Shown here piece after piece: positions 10,801 to 22,234 of a stretch of DNA of 64,000 bases. Position 1 is the stretch's first letter, and each line of letters opens with the position of its first letter. The stretch is from positions 2,363,279 through 2,427,278 of the forward strand of contig JAJHZJ010000220.1 in NCBI GenBank assembly GCA_023548195.1, written 5' to 3'. This DNA comes from Bettongia penicillata ogilbyi. Taxonomy: Eukaryota; Chordata; Mammalia; Diprotodontia; Potoroidae. The translations under genes and the position numbers were made by a program. The notes under the pieces were generated by a model. That model did not search any database, was not told where the DNA came from, and was given only the letters and a program-made list of their open reading frames with translations.

Positions 10801-10834
10801 TAGTACCTTGAGTAACAACAACATTGACGCTAAC

Positions 10835-11070
10835 GTTTACCGAAGTCTAAAGATTTATAAAGAAAATTAATCCAGTGTCTCCGTTTCATCCCCACAAGCT
10901 AGCTGGATGGGTACAGTTAATATCATTATTTTACACATGAGGAAATCAAGACTCTGACAGTTTTAGTGACTTACTCACTGTCACTCAACTGATTTATTGC
11001 TTAAGATAGAGTCTAAGCAGGTTTTCCTGACTTTAAGTCCAGAGTACTATTATGAAGTACCCCCTCATTG
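10835..11070 (-). mobile_element. MIR-type SINE
   Basis: Reads as reverse-complement MIR: tatcattattttacacatgaggaaatcaagactctgaca, gacttactcactgtcac, then ccagagtactattatgaagta. A long MIR on the minus strand. Confidence 0.75.
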
Positions 11071-11224
11071 TTCAGTTTTCTATGAAGCAGAGTTACATAG
11101 TTATAGAAGAAGACATAACAAACTCCCAATGTAGTAATGATCAGAGGTCTTTAACAAGGAGTTTAAAAATGTTGACTGTTAGTAGCTGACAACTAAAAGT
11201 CTGGTTTAGTTGTCACATTAAAGG

Positions 11225-11451
11225 TACATCACATCTGTCCAAGGTGCTGCCTCTCCTCCTCACTTGCCTAATTCAGCTGAGGTCGTCATCACCCTTCCAG
11301 TCATCCACTTAAATAGCCTTGGAGCCCTCTTCCACTCAGTATGCCCCATCACTGTCTGTATAAAATCAGTTGCTAATTATCTTTCATTCTGTTTCCACAT
11401 TTCTCACATTCCTTCTCTTCATTTACATGGCTATTACTCTAGGGCAGGCAT
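11225..11451 (+). mobile_element. L2 LINE, left part, split by a SINE
   Basis: Diverged L2 ORF2-end sequence: gtcatcacccttccag..., agccttggagccctcttccac, atcactgtctgtataaaatcagttgctaa, acatttctcacattccttc and catttacatggctattactctag match the L2 phrase order. It stops where a SINE begins and resumes at about 11,706. Confidence 0.7.
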
Positions 11452-11705
11452 AGTTAGGCGGCACAGTGAATAGAATGTTGGGCCTGGAAACATGATTATT
11501 CGTCTTCCTGAGTCCAGATCTGGCCCCAGATACTTACTAACTGTGTGACCCTGGGCAGATCTCTTAATTCAGTTAGCCTCAGCTTCCTCATCCATAAAAT
11601 GAGCTGAAAAAGAAAATGGCAAACCACTCTAGTATCTTTGCCAAGAAAAGCTTCAGTATGTGTTCACAAGGAATCAAACATAACTGAAAAATGAGCGAAT
11701 AGTAC
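11452..11705 (+). mobile_element. tRNA-derived marsupial-type SINE
   Basis: Head gttaggcggcacagtgaatag, core ctgagtccagatctggccccagatacttactaactgtgtgaccctgggca, then the diagnostic tail gaaaatggcaaaccactc and agtatctttgccaagaaaa, ending ataactgaaaaatgagcg. Plus strand, nearly full length, inserted in L2. Confidence 0.85.
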
Positions 11706-12335
11706 TCTGCAGCAGATGCACATCACCTATCACCAGCAGCACAGAACAGTTTTCTACTTGATCCTCCTGCTTCTAGCTTTTCCCCCAAATCACCCTCCAT
11801 ACAAACACTTAAAATAAACTTCCTACAATATAAGTTCCAACACATCACTGACTGCTCAAGGCTATTGAGTGACTCCCGACTGACTCAAAGAGCAAACAGG
11901 AAATATTAAACAACATTTATAATCCTTCATAATCTCTCCATTCAGTCCATCTTTGCAAATGTACTTCTTATTATTCCCCATCATTGGACCCTATATTCTT
12001 ATCATGCCCATCTACTTACTCTTTCCTAAACCCTACCTTCAGTCTTTTATCTGTGCATTGGCATAGGCTTGTTAAGTCCTCCCTCCTCACCTCTACTTCC
12101 AATAATATTCCAGGTTCAGTTCTGTTGCCAATTACTACAAAAAGCCTTTCCTAACCCCATTATTCTCCCACCTACAGACTCTAGTGCTCTCTCTGTCCTC
12201 AAGCTGTCTTGGATTTGCTTGCTTACTAAATCCTTACCAAAGAATATAAGTTCTTTGTGGGCAAGATTGTTTTGTTCCCAATACAGTGCTTGTAAATATA
12301 AGGCTACTTTACAAATACATACTAAATTGACAATC
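11706..12335 (+). mobile_element. L2 LINE, right part with 3' end
   Basis: Continues the split L2: acatcacctatcacc, aaggctattgagtgactccc, ttaaacaacatttataatccttcataatctc, aaaagcctttcctaaccccat, and ends in aagttctttgtgggcaagattgttttgttcccaatacagtgcttg. The 92-codon ORF here is a relic of the L2 frame or chance. Confidence 0.75.
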
Positions 12336-12339
12336 TCAA

Positions 12340-12480
12340 AAATTTAAGTGGTGTTTATAAAGTATTTGCTGTGTTTAGCAATATTAATCTGTGCCAGAAT
12401 CTGGGAACCAAAAGGCAAAAGAGAAACTGCCCCAGTACCTCCTTAAATTCTTCTTGAGGAAGACATGCAATATATATTCA
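12340..12480 (+). mobile_element. Old MIR/L3-type remnant
   Basis: gtgtttataaagtatttgctgtgttt, aatctgggaaccaaaaggcaaaagagaaactgcccc and cttgaggaagacatgcaata match the repeat family also seen at 15,830 and 20,845. Confidence 0.5.
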
Positions 12481-12511
12481 CCTACATGGTAAGACTACAC
12501 ATATAAAACAA

Positions 12512-12549
12512 TGTGTGTGTGAGAGTGTGTGTGTGTGTGTGTGTGTGAT
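12512..12549 (+). repeat. (TG)n microsatellite with a GA-rich neighbour
   Basis: tgtgtgtgtgagagtgtgtgtgtgtgtgtgtgtgtga. It is followed to about 12,690 by purine-rich sequence (gagagagacc, aagaaagagagagaaagaaggagagagga). The 86-codon minus-strand ORF across it is a low-complexity shadow. Confidence 0.9.
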
Positions 12550-12690
12550 AAACCAATACAGAGAGAGACCAGAATAAAGATAGGTAGACTATTAAGCATA
12601 GAAATAGAGACAGAGACAAACATGGACAAAAAGAAAGAGAGAGAAAGAAGGAGAGAGGACAGAAAATGAGAGTGAGAGAGAACATAACTA

Positions 12691-13070
12691 GGGAGATCAG
12701 GAAAGATTTTGCATATGAGGAGGCAATTGAGTTGTTTCTCAAGAAGTAAACTAGATATCTATGAGACAGAAGAGAGGGAGAGGTGGTACCTTATGCAAGA
12801 AAAATATGCTTAAGTTCCCTAATGAATATCAAGACAACTTTAAGGTACTATTTTATCCACTAGTTAACAAAATTTGAAAACAATGATAAAACCTCAATCT
12901 ATATTTGTAGCCTTTTGGGGAAACATAGTTTGTGGGACTGCCAAGCAAATGATAATATCTTGGAGAGTAATATGCAGATCGATTGAGCCATAAGCCATTC
13001 TAATATAGCCTTAAAATAAGGCTATCATTCTCCAACTCCAGTAATTGTTGCTTTCCCAAAATTTCAAGTT
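12691..13070. other. No recognised feature
   Basis: Unassigned AT-rich sequence without repeat or coding signal. Confidence 0.35.
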
Positions 13071-13236
13071 TTATTTCTGACTTTCCAACCATTTCTTTTG
13101 GTTCAGTCTTAGTGTTTTGTGTACATTAATCTTGCATCTTCTCATCCAAGTAGAATCTTCTGCATCTGATGTGTAATAACTAGCTCCATCTTCCAAATCA
13201 GACTCACTCTGGAGTGTGAGACTAGGAGATACAGAA
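13071..13236 (-). other. Exon-like open frame of unknown identity
   Basis: On the minus strand a long pyrimidine tract (poly-T 13,261-13,279, then ctttttccc) leads to ttgtag, a strong splice-acceptor pattern. From 13,236 a 54-codon frame then runs open to TAA at 13,071. Its residues do not look like repeat or chance translation: Ser-rich start, acidic SESDLEDG and SDAEDS, a tyrosine pair, then a basic stretch with RRCKINVHKTLRLNQKKW. The frame also stays open upstream to a Met at 13,289. I do not recognise the protein. It could be a terminal coding exon, a fragment of a processed pseudogene, or chance. No second exon was found nearby. Confidence 0.35.
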
Positions 13237-13349
13237 CTACAAGGGAAAAAGCTTTCAGAAAAAAAAAAAAAAAAAAACACATTCTGCATAAGCAGAGGTC
13301 AACATTTTCCAAAAATTTGATTTGTCCAATAGCAATCAAAATGTACACC

Positions 13350-14149
13350 TCTATACTTTGATTTTGGGTAGTTGCTGGCTAAATCCAAGCATAGAACAAT
13401 ACTATTGAATTCTTGCCCAGGACATTGCCCACACACTGTCTTTCTTTACCTTAATAGGAACAAATTTAAGTCTGCCTTCTGTTCTTCAATCCCTTCTCAC
13501 CTTGTCTAATCACTAGCAATGCCTGACATTTACCATCTATCTCTTTCATTCTTGTTTGTCCTATTAAATGGAGCTGGAGGAAGTCATGAAATCATGCCAA
13601 CTGTACCCCAAACCAAATTTGTATTACCTCATCTCAAATGTCATTCTATTTCTCCCTGATCAATTTGTTGTCTATCTCTCTACAATGATTGTTCCAATGG
13701 CAGCCCCTTACCTTATTCCTTTCTTGCATTCTCAGCTGAGAACCTGACTTTGTCTGTTACTAAAAAGAAAGGAAACCTTATCTTTGAACTCCTGCTTTCC
13801 CTGTTCTTTTTATATTATGTCACTCAAGAGTCTTTCCCTTTCACTCTGATATCATATGAAGGTATGGCCTTTCTACTAACTAAGGACTACTCCTTTTGAT
13901 GGGGTGTGTGAGGTATTCTGGGAGCACTAGCACATCTAGCATGAGGCTTTTCCAAGTCCTTTTTAGAGTTGCTTATCTATGGCATTCACCCATCACCCAA
14001 CTCTTACTTGTGCCTTCAAGAGCCTGTAGCATGCATAGTAACCACATAATGATAAAATTATCTGCAAGAAAAAGCTAAACCAGTTTGAAGGTAGCTAACA
14101 GGCCTCAAAACTGTTGGGAAATAAGAGGGATGTCTAGTCTGAAAACTTC
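13350..14149 (+). other. Unassigned, possibly decayed LINE
   Basis: Pyrimidine-rich stretches such as cttcaatcccttctcaccttgtc and ctgatcaatttgttgtctatctctctac resemble L2/L3 body, but I cannot anchor them. No coding frame over 60 codons. Reported so the gap is not read as empty. Confidence 0.3.
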
Positions 14150-14455
14150 CCTCAGTGAAATGGGTAAATGAGAACGATACATTCCAATGACCACAAAGGC
14201 AGCTGAAGCAGGCTCTGTTGAGCACTTAGAACTCGGGCAGGCGCAGAAGATGCCAAAGTCCTTCACTGAATCCTGGGACATTGCTAGTCATGGTGACTTT
14301 TGTCTTGTCACTGGACATCCACGACTGTGGAAGAGAGAGTGAAATTGATGACTTTGTTTAATTCTGTCTTGCTTAAATCCAAATAACTCAAGAATCAAGA
14401 TTTTACTCTATGATATCATTAGTCCTCTTTGAAAACAAAGGGAGAAGAACAACCA
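14150..14455 (+). mobile_element. RTE-tailed marsupial-type SINE
   Basis: aaaggcagctgaagcaggctctgttgagcacttagaactcgggcaggcgcagaagatgccaaagtcc, then cactgaatcctgggacattgctagtc, gacttttgtcttgtcactggac and gatatcattagtcctctttgaaaac match a recurrent marsupial SINE with an RTE-type tail. Plus strand, close to complete. Confidence 0.75.
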
Positions 14456-15745
14456 CCACTCCTATTGATCCCATCCCTTCCCATTTTCTGTAAGAACCTT
14501 CCTCTACCACATTCCCATCTCTACTTTATCTTCATTCTCACTATTAACTCCTTCACTGCTGCCTATAAGCATACCCAACTCTTCCCCTTCCAAAAACAAA
14601 ACAAACAAGCAAATACGTAATACCCCACTAGATCCTTTCATCTCTGCTAGTTCTTGTCATATGGCTTCCCCTGGCTAGTTTTTAAAAATTTATTTATTAA
14701 TTTTTATGGCTAAATTCCTTTTAAAAAGCCATCCATAATTGGCACCTATAATTCTTTTCCTTTCTCTTTCTCTCTTCTCTAAACCTTCTGTGATCATGTT
14801 TTCAGTTTATTATTCAATAGAAAATACTCTCTCCAAAGTTATCCATGACATCTCAATTGCTAAATCTAATGGCTTTTTGAGAAAACTGACGTCTCTTTAC
14901 TTCTCTGGAACATCTCCTGCAGTAGATTACCATCTCCTGGATAGTTTTTCTTCTCCTAATTTCCCTCCTGAGTTCCAGTATCAGACTACCAAATAGCTTT
15001 TGGACATGATCTCCATAAGTGTCCTATATGCCTATCCAACCCAACATGTCTAAAATAGAATTTTGTGAAATGCTTAACTTTTCTCTTAAACTATTTCCTA
15101 TTTCCAATTTCTTTGTCAGTCAATGACACCAGTCGTCCTCTATCCTGCTAGGTTTCCAACCACAGTGTCATCCTCAACTCATAACTTTCACCACACATAT
15201 CCAAATAGCTGCTAAGTTCATGACATCTCTTATACATAACCTGTTCTGTCTATTCAACTCTTCCTCTTCCCCTTCTCCATTCAGATCCCCATCTCATCTC
15301 ATACAGACTACTGAAATGATCTTCTGTTCATCTGATATATATCTTTCCCTACTCCAATCCATCTTCTGTTCAAGTGCAAAAATATTTTTTCCTAAAGAAT
15401 ATATCTGATTAAGTTATCCTCAACTCAAAACTTCCATGGGTATATTTCTTACTTGTTCTACCGTATACATGACACTTCATCTCCTATTTCTTTGCCTCTA
15501 TTTCAACTCAGATCTTTGCTTCTATAGGAATGTCTCAAGATGTTTATTCTTTCCGCCTGGAATTATATTCCATCTACTCTGTATATATCTTGCATTTGCC
15601 TATTTATTTACACATTGCCCTCCCAATTAGATTGTGAACACTATGAAAGCAGGGAGTATTTTTGACGTTTTTGGTAGCCTCAGAGCTTAGCATAGCCTAG
15701 GGCCCGACATTAAATTGGTATTTGTTGATAAGTATGAGAACTTTC
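14456..15745 (+). mobile_element. L2 LINE, long 3' part
   Basis: Pyrimidine-rich L2 ORF2-end sequence. Recognisable phrases are gtgtcatcctcaactcataac, atagctgctaagttcatgacatctc, cctcaactcaaaacttccatg, gttctaccgtatac and the terminal agattgtgaacactatgaaagcagggagtat ... cagagcttagcatagcctagg ... attggtatttgttgat. Plus strand. The several 60-85 codon ORFs in it are not genes. Confidence 0.75.
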
Positions 15746-15829
15746 TGACTGGGATGGAAGAAAAAAGAAAGGAGAAAAAGTAAGTAAATGGATAGACAAA
15801 TGATAGATAAAAAGAGAGATAGAGAAAAG

Positions 15830-16010
15830 AATGGAACATTTATGACTTGGTATTACGTACTAAGCACTGAGTATAAAAACAACAAAATTATTTCTAGTCT
15901 CAACGAGCTTATAGTTTAGTGCAGAAGATAAAAAAAAAACATAAAACACATGAGAAAGGAGAATATGGAGAGGAAGGAATAGGATAGTTTAGGAGAGGCA
16001 AAATAACTGT
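15830..16010 (+). mobile_element. Old MIR/L3-type remnant
   Basis: attacgtactaagcactgagtataaaaacaac and tttctagtctcaacgagcttatagtttagtg follow the same order as the copies at 12,340 and 20,845. Plus strand. Confidence 0.55.
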
Positions 16011-17480
16011 TTTGGAGTTGGAGCAGAACTGAGAACCCCTAGCTAGGGGCTTCTCAAGATATAGCAACTCCAAGGCAGGGACTCAACAGGTAGCAGGTAA
16101 ACTCAGTGCAAAGTCATCCTTTGGTGAAAGTCAGTAGATGTAGTGGTGTTAGGTAAACAAATGGTGAACTGAAGATAGCAGAAATTTTGCCAGTTCTAGA
16201 TGAGAACACAAACCAAAAGCATTTTCTTTGCTTATTAGTGGTTTGTTCATTGATTTGCTTTTTCTTCCTTAAGGGCGGATTCAGGATAAAAATTTTCTCC
16301 TCATTTCATACATTTGTTTGAAATTTTCAACAATTAATTGGGTTTATAATACTTTTAAAAAATAGTTATCTAATATGTATATACTAATTAATGTCAGTTG
16401 TCTGAAATGTCTAATGAATTGAGAGGGTTGGCAGCTATAGGAATTCATGTGAAGGTATCAATAGCCATGTACAATTTTGATGAAAGTGACATTTGGAGAT
16501 GTATGACTATCCAGGCAAAATATTTAGATATTTAGCATTTTTTCCTTTATAAACTTCTGGATGATTGATGTAACAATCAAATTTTCTAGAAAATTAGTAT
16601 GTTTTATCATTTCATTTGAAATGTTATTATATATCATAGTACCATCTTTTATTTTGGAAGATGCATTAAGGGTCCGTCATTGTTCAGTTTGTTGAATTTA
16701 AATAAGGTCTGTGAAAGGTAGAATCACCTATCCAATAATGTTATGTGATAGCTGCATTTTTCTTTCAGAATTTTTTTTCATAATTACTGGTACTAAGTAG
16801 AAGTTAGGAATCAACAAGTACAGTGAAGAGCTATCAAATTGCATTTTATCATAAATAAAATATCTACTATCAAAATTTCTGTATCTTTTGGCTACTACCT
16901 TTGATTTTTATTTCATGTGAAGTATAGAACTTTTAGTAATTTCATTTTTATCTTTAACTATAATGAAATAATTTAATAAAATTTACTAGAAAAAATCTTA
17001 TATTCCTCATATGAATGCAGTATAACTTCATCTGAGAACAACTATTTGAGATATTGAAATTTGCCATTCCATTTTTTCTGTGTAATGCATTGCCATGTTT
17101 TTAATTATGTAATACATAAAATTATGATGTAAATAATTTACTAACAAAATGGTGATGTTTACACTTAGGATATACATTGCATGAAAAGTTGATATTTAAA
17201 ACTGCAGAAGATTTTTAAGGTCTTTAATTTGTACATTCTCTGACAGATATCAATGACAATGATGGTTCTGAGTTCATATGAATTCCTCACTTAACTAAGT
17301 CCATTGGCTCTAATAATAATGTTAATTGCATTCTCAAAGATTTTTATTGTGGGGTGCAAGCTTGAGCAGAACGCATCAAGCTGGAAAAACTTCAGGGAAA
17401 GACTCAGTTAACACAGTTGATAAAGATACTGCCATAGCATCTCTCAATAATTTTCTACTAAGTTGGACAAGGCTTGAAAT
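16011..17480. other. No recognised gene; AT-rich, possibly part conserved
   Basis: About 1.4 kb with no repeat family I can name and no coding frame. The 16,880-17,200 part (tttaactataatgaaataatttaataaaattt, ccatgtttttaattatgtaatacataa) is very AT-rich with several homeodomain-like cores. Confidence 0.3.
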
Positions 17481-17494
17481 CACAATTTCTTGAA

Positions 17495-17600
17495 GTGTAT
17501 ATGCATATGCACACACATATGTTCATATTTGTGTATGAATGTATGCCACTGCTTATATGTAAAATGCATGTGTATGTGTGTATATATGCATGTATTTTTT
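17495..17600 (+). repeat. Impure TG/TATG-rich simple repeat
   Basis: tgtatatgcatatgcacacacatatg, then gcatgtgtatgtgtgtatatatgcatgtat: alternating purine-pyrimidine sequence. The 83-codon ORF starting here is a low-complexity reading. Confidence 0.75.
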
Positions 17601-17624
17601 TCCTGTCTCATTTTAGTGAGAGAG

Positions 17625-17770
17625 AGAATCACAGTATATTAGAGTTGAAAAACATCTTGGAGGTGATCCATTACAACCTATTCATTTTACAGAAGAGAAA
17701 ACAAGAAGCTGGGGAGGTGTTATGAATTTCAAGGTCACCGAATCGGTGAGAGATCCAGGATTTTTATACA
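17625..17770 (+). mobile_element. MIR3-type SINE remnant
   Basis: tatattagagttgaaaaacatcttggaggtgatcca, cattttacagaagagaaaacaagaagctggggaggt match 'agttggaagggaccttagaggtcat ... cattttacagatgaggaaactgag'. Plus strand. Confidence 0.7.
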
Positions 17771-18369
17771 AGCCTCAGAAATAAGTTAGAAAATTGTTCA
17801 TGTCTCAGAACCTGAAGAATCATAATCTCCCATTTTTTTTTTAGTATAATATTTTTGCCTCAGCCAAGAGAGGATTCTGATTTGGTATAATGAATATTAT
17901 TTAATTTCAGCTTGCTTACACAGTAGGGAAATGTTGTGCTCCTAAGGTCATGCTTTTGATTCTGGTCTCGTTCATTAATTAAGAAGGAAAATTGACTCTT
18001 TATTCTTCATTCTCTCTATACTGAATTATTAATACTTATAAATTAAAGGTAATTATTTTAAAACCATCCTTTTAATTTAATGAAATTTGGTAGGATGAAA
18101 TGACTATCTTAGAAAAGGAGATTTCTAAAATTTTTAAAATGTACATATTGAGCTACATCCAAAATGGTATTAAGTGAGTATGGCTGGATTTAAGGAACCA
18201 TCATGAAGCAGAAGAATTCACAATTATAGAGTTCATTAAGGGCTCTCTGGACAGCCAGTTTAAACAATTAAGGCACGTACTTCAGCTTTGCATAACCTAC
18301 CCAAAGGGCTTTGCCAGATTTACCATGTATTTGTGGCCCCTTCACTTTCAAGCCATTACATAACCACTA

Positions 18370-18530
18370 TGAGATCAAACTGGACTCATAATTTAGAGTT
18401 GAAAGGGTCCAATCTCCTCATATTTCAGATGAGGAAGCTAAAAGAAGTAAAATTACTTATCTGCGTACATATATTAAGAAGCAAAGCAAGGGATTGACCT
18501 CAAGTCTTCTACTTTCAAATCCAGTTTTGT
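18370..18530 (+). mobile_element. MIR3-type SINE remnant
   Basis: cataatttagagttgaaagggtccaatctcctcatatttcagatgaggaagctaaaagaag, then gggattgacctcaagtcttct. Same family as 17,625. Confidence 0.7.
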
Positions 18531-18819
18531 TTTTTTTTTCCCACTATACCATCATAAATATGTGACCCAAACATTTATCTGATTGATTTCAAATTAGCTG
18601 ATAAGAGAATTTCAGTTCTTAATGACTCCCTGTACACTATCACTCTACTTTATATATCAGGGATCTGATAATTCCAGGGTGCAATTTTTCATCAGACTTT
18701 GAAAACCACCCTAAAATTATCTTCCAAATTAAACTTTTAATTTTTAATAATGCAAACCAATGATGATATCAGTCTACATTAAAGCTTTACTACAATGTTG
18801 TCCCAGTAGTCAGTGAATC

Positions 18820-19055
18820 TAGGTACCATAGTAGATAAAAAACCTGAAGTCAGCAAGAGCTGAGTTTGAATTTGGCCTCATATATGTACTAATGGTATGT
18901 GACTCTGGGGAGGCATTTTATCAATATCTGCTTCAGTTTCCTCATGTGACAAATGGAGATAATAGTACTTACTTTCTAGAGATGTTATGAAGGTTAAATG
19001 AAATAATAATTATAAAATTGTATTTTGCAAACTTTTAAACACTAGAAAAATACTA
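18820..19055 (+). mobile_element. MIR-type SINE
   Basis: agctgagtttgaatttggcctca, tatgtgactctggggaggcattttatcaatatctgcttcagtttcctcatgtgacaaatggagataatagtacttac and gatgttatgaaggttaaatgaaataat give the complete MIR order on the plus strand. Confidence 0.85.
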
Positions 19056-19855
19056 GTTATGATGAGGATGATCATTTTATGTATGATACTTCATAATGAG
19101 CCCTTCTTGGTAATTTAATAACAAACTCTACTCAAATAGTAGATAAGGCAAGCCTATCATATTAAATTTCACTTTATGTTGAAAAGTGTCATTAATAGGT
19201 ACTGGAGAATAGATAATATTTAACACCATAAAGTAAAAGTTTGTCAATAACAAACCTTGGTTGATGACTTCTTGAGCTAGGCAAAGGGACTAAGAAAGAG
19301 AAAGAAGCGATGATTTGCAACTTCAAAACCTTGCCAGCAAGGGGTAAATGAATAGAGAAGTTCCCATCTTAGGGAATAGGAGGAATTACCTGGGCCAGAT
19401 AGGTGAGATATCCGTGGCAAAAAGGCAAAAGACAACTAGCACAGGTGAAGATAGAGATTGGCAAGTTGGGTTAGGTGGGTGTAGTAGGCAAAATCCAGTA
19501 GTTGCTTAATCAAAATAGTGATTTTTTTTAGTCTATGTTCTATTGACAGAGAACTAAACTTATGAAATCTAAGCATTCTCAGTTCCAAAGATGATAACAG
19601 GAGGATTTTAAACTTATCTCTTAAATTTGTAGCATTAAAAAAGTGAGAAAGAAAAGGCAAGGGTCACAGTGGTAGAATATTTCTGTCGTTCAAGCATCAC
19701 AGAAATGGATACCCATATGGGATAAGCTGTAGTATCTGGCAACAGTTTTTCAAGAATACCATCACAGGAACTGGGTTTCAAGAGCAAGAACACTATGCCT
19801 ATGAAACAATAACAAGAAGGAAGAATCTCAAGAGGCAAAATAAACACAATGGAAA
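19056..19855. other. No recognised feature
   Basis: Unassigned sequence; ORFs up to 74 codons show no recognisable protein. Confidence 0.35.
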
Positions 19856-19859
19856 AACC

Positions 19860-20035
19860 AATGTCTGTGGAGTCTGGAGACTTGGGTTTAAATTCAATCT
19901 CTTTAACTCGTTGTTCAAGTGACCTAGTTCAAGTCTTTGGACCTTGATTTTCACATTTACATAATGAGACTGTTGGACTCATTGGTCTCAGGAATGCCTT
20001 TCAGATGTCTCTTTTATCTATGAGTCTATATATAT
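19860..20035 (+). mobile_element. MIR-type SINE
   Basis: gtggagtctggagacttgggtttaaattcaatctc, tcaagtgacctagttcaag, cacatttacataatgagactgttggactca and gcctttcagatgtctc. Plus strand. Confidence 0.75.
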
Positions 20036-20639
20036 TACAACCTTAGAGGAATTGGGATAGTGCACAAAGTACTAAAACAGGGGGTGTATTCACCATCAAA
20101 ATAGGAAAATCTATGAGAAGGGGACTCTACTGGTCATTTTAATTTCTTCCCTACATTTTAGATTTCAGAACTGGACAGCTATCCTACTTTGAGTTGTGCT
20201 TTGTAACTGAAATAATTAGACTAAAATGTGAATGGCAAGCAATTGCACTAAAATCTTAGAGCTCTTTGTTAAAACTTGATGCAATGACATTTTAGTTACA
20301 GTTCTGGATGCTTCAAGAGAATTACCACATCAAGAAAGAAGATGAAAGACGGCAAATAACAGAACAACTAAGACTCAGTTTAGGTCTGTTGATTTTTCCT
20401 TTGTAGAATGTTTTCATAACATTTCTCACATCCATCTTTTTTTTCCACTCCTACTGTTCTCATCTCCGTGCAGGCATTAATTGCTTCATTCTTGGACTGC
20501 TACAAAAGTCTCTTGACATCTTCCTATCTCTAATTTGTCTTGTTGATTATCATTTTTAGTCCTGTACAACTCTTCATGAGACCATTTGGAATCTCTTCTC
20601 AGCAAAGATAAAGTTTTCCTTTTTCTGCTCCTTTTTAAA

Positions 20640-20790
20640 GATGAGGAAGCTAATACATACTTGAGTGGCTTGCCAAGGATCACACAGCTAACAAGCATCT
20701 GAGCCAGATTTGAACTCAGGAAGATGAGTCTTCCTGATTGCAGCTTGTGCAAGCACTCTGTCTAGTGCACCATCCAGCTGTCCTCTAATT
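20640..20790 (-). mobile_element. tRNA-derived marsupial-type SINE fragment
   Basis: gatgaggaagctaatac, gatcacacagctaacaagcatctgagccagatttgaactcaggaagatgagtcttcctgattgcag, ctctgtctagtgcaccatccagctgtcc is the reverse complement of the SINE at 11,452, its head half. Confidence 0.8.
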
Positions 20791-20844
20791 TGTGCTCCCC
20801 AAAATCCACTTCATAGATAATTCTTCCCAAACCCTAACTTTGTC

Positions 20845-20995
20845 ATGAATGAATGAAAGAAAAATAAAGATCTGTTGAGCATTTACTATATGCCAGATTC
20901 TCTGCTAAGCACTAAGGAGACATTAATGGAAAGAAAAAGCTCTTTGTTCTCAAGCAACTATATTCTAACAAGAGAATAAAACACATAAAGGGGAG
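20845..20995 (+). mobile_element. Old MIR/L3-type remnant
   Basis: gttgagcatttactatatgccagattctctgctaagcactaaggagac, then ctctttgttctcaagcaactatattctaac. Best preserved copy of this family in the window. Confidence 0.65.
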
Positions 20996-21254
20996 CAGAA
21001 CTTCAAAGGGGAGGTGGAGAAAGGCACATGTGCTGCAACATGGTATAGGAACTGTTCAAAAGAGGTATAGAAACCTGGTTTCAGACAAGCAAGAATGAAA
21101 TATCACCCATTATTTATCAGTGCCTAGAGATAGACTCTAAATTCCAGTGGGAAGAAGGCTAATATATAGGCAACATGTTTGGAAAATGGCCAGGGATGGA
21201 CAAAAATGGGCCTGGTACCAGGAAAGGTAAGGGAGAACCTCACTTATCAAAGCA

Positions 21255-21480
21255 ATTGCATGCTGGGTCACTGTTTTCTCATGTTCAAAAGCTTCCAACT
21301 AGGAACTAGATAAATTAGTTTAAATTTATCAACCTGGTGTTCAAAACCTTCTTATTCTAGTCCCAATCCAGAATTATAGTTTCATTGTTCATTCCTTACA
21401 CAAGTACTTCACTCTAATTAAACTTTTCTAATCACTATATTCCAAATATAGTATTCATGTACTCATAAGGAGCCACAGAT
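21255..21480 (+). mobile_element. L2 LINE fragment
   Basis: tgctgggtcactgttttctcatgttcaaaagcttccaact and caacctggtgttcaaaaccttcttattctagtcccaatccagaat match the L2 phrases 'ctgctcaagaagctccagtgg' and 'ctggcatttaaagccctt.acaatctgg'. Plus strand, diverged. Confidence 0.55.
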
Positions 21481-22059
21481 AACATCTGTTCTAAACTCTT
21501 CTAGTCTAAAATATCTAATCCAAAATGAAACTTGGAAATATTGAGTGATTTTCCTAATCTTACTTAAGTATTACATGTCAGACACAAGATCTAAACAGAG
21601 GCCTTCTGACCCAAAATACACTCCTCTTTGCAAATACATCTTTCTTTTTTCTTTCCATGCTGTCTCACACTCTCCTCTATCCCATTACTCCCCTTTCCTT
21701 CTTGCCTATCTGAACATTGTTCTGTTGATTTCTGACTATTTTTCTTCTTTGAGTCAACTCTCCTGATCCTCAGTGACTTGGTTTTGTCCTGTCAAATATT
21801 ATTTATGTTTCGCAATTGACTTATATGTATGTGAAGCAACATATCCTAAACAAAATTGACAGAGTTGGGAAAACCTGACATCAAGTCCCACTTCTGATAC
21901 CCTAGTTATTTACCCTTCCAAGGTCCCCTGTCAATGTTCTAAGGTTATTAAAGGAGAACAAGTACTGATTTGTAATCTCAGAGGGAGCACCTCACTGAGA
22001 GCTAGATTTAAAATCACAATTCTAGTTAAAAAATAATAGCTTGCAGTTTAGGTTTTGAA
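21481..22059. other. No recognised feature
   Basis: A pyrimidine-rich part (21,640-21,770) might continue L2. Nothing else assignable. Confidence 0.3.
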
Positions 22060-22165
22060 CAGCAATTTAAATGTATTATTTCATTTCATCTTCACAACAA
22101 TCTTGGCAAATAGCTACTTTTATTATTCTGATTTTGCTGATGAGAAAGCTAAAACCAAGGAAACA
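22060..22165 (-). mobile_element. MIR-type SINE fragment
   Basis: tttcatcttcacaacaatcttggcaaatagctacttttattattctgattttgctgatgagaaagctaaaaccaagg is reverse-complement MIR. Confidence 0.7.
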
Positions 22166-22234
22166 TTGACTTGCCTAGCTGTGTGACCATGGGTAAGTCT
22201 TTGGAACCGCAGCCTCCTCATGTGTAAAACTGGG
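22166..22234 (+). mobile_element. MIR-type SINE, left part, split by a SINE
   Basis: gctgtgtgaccatgggtaagtctttggaaccgcagcctcctcatgtgtaaaactgggg is plus-strand MIR core. It resumes at 22,475 after an inserted SINE. Confidence 0.7.

Noticed and set aside
12482..12742. 86-codon minus-strand ORF rich in Leu, Ser, His, Thr
   Set aside because: Translation of the TG and GA simple repeats.
14429..15630. Run of 60-85 codon plus-strand ORFs as a split gene
   Set aside because: They follow L2 LINE text whose 3' end is visible at 15,630-15,745.
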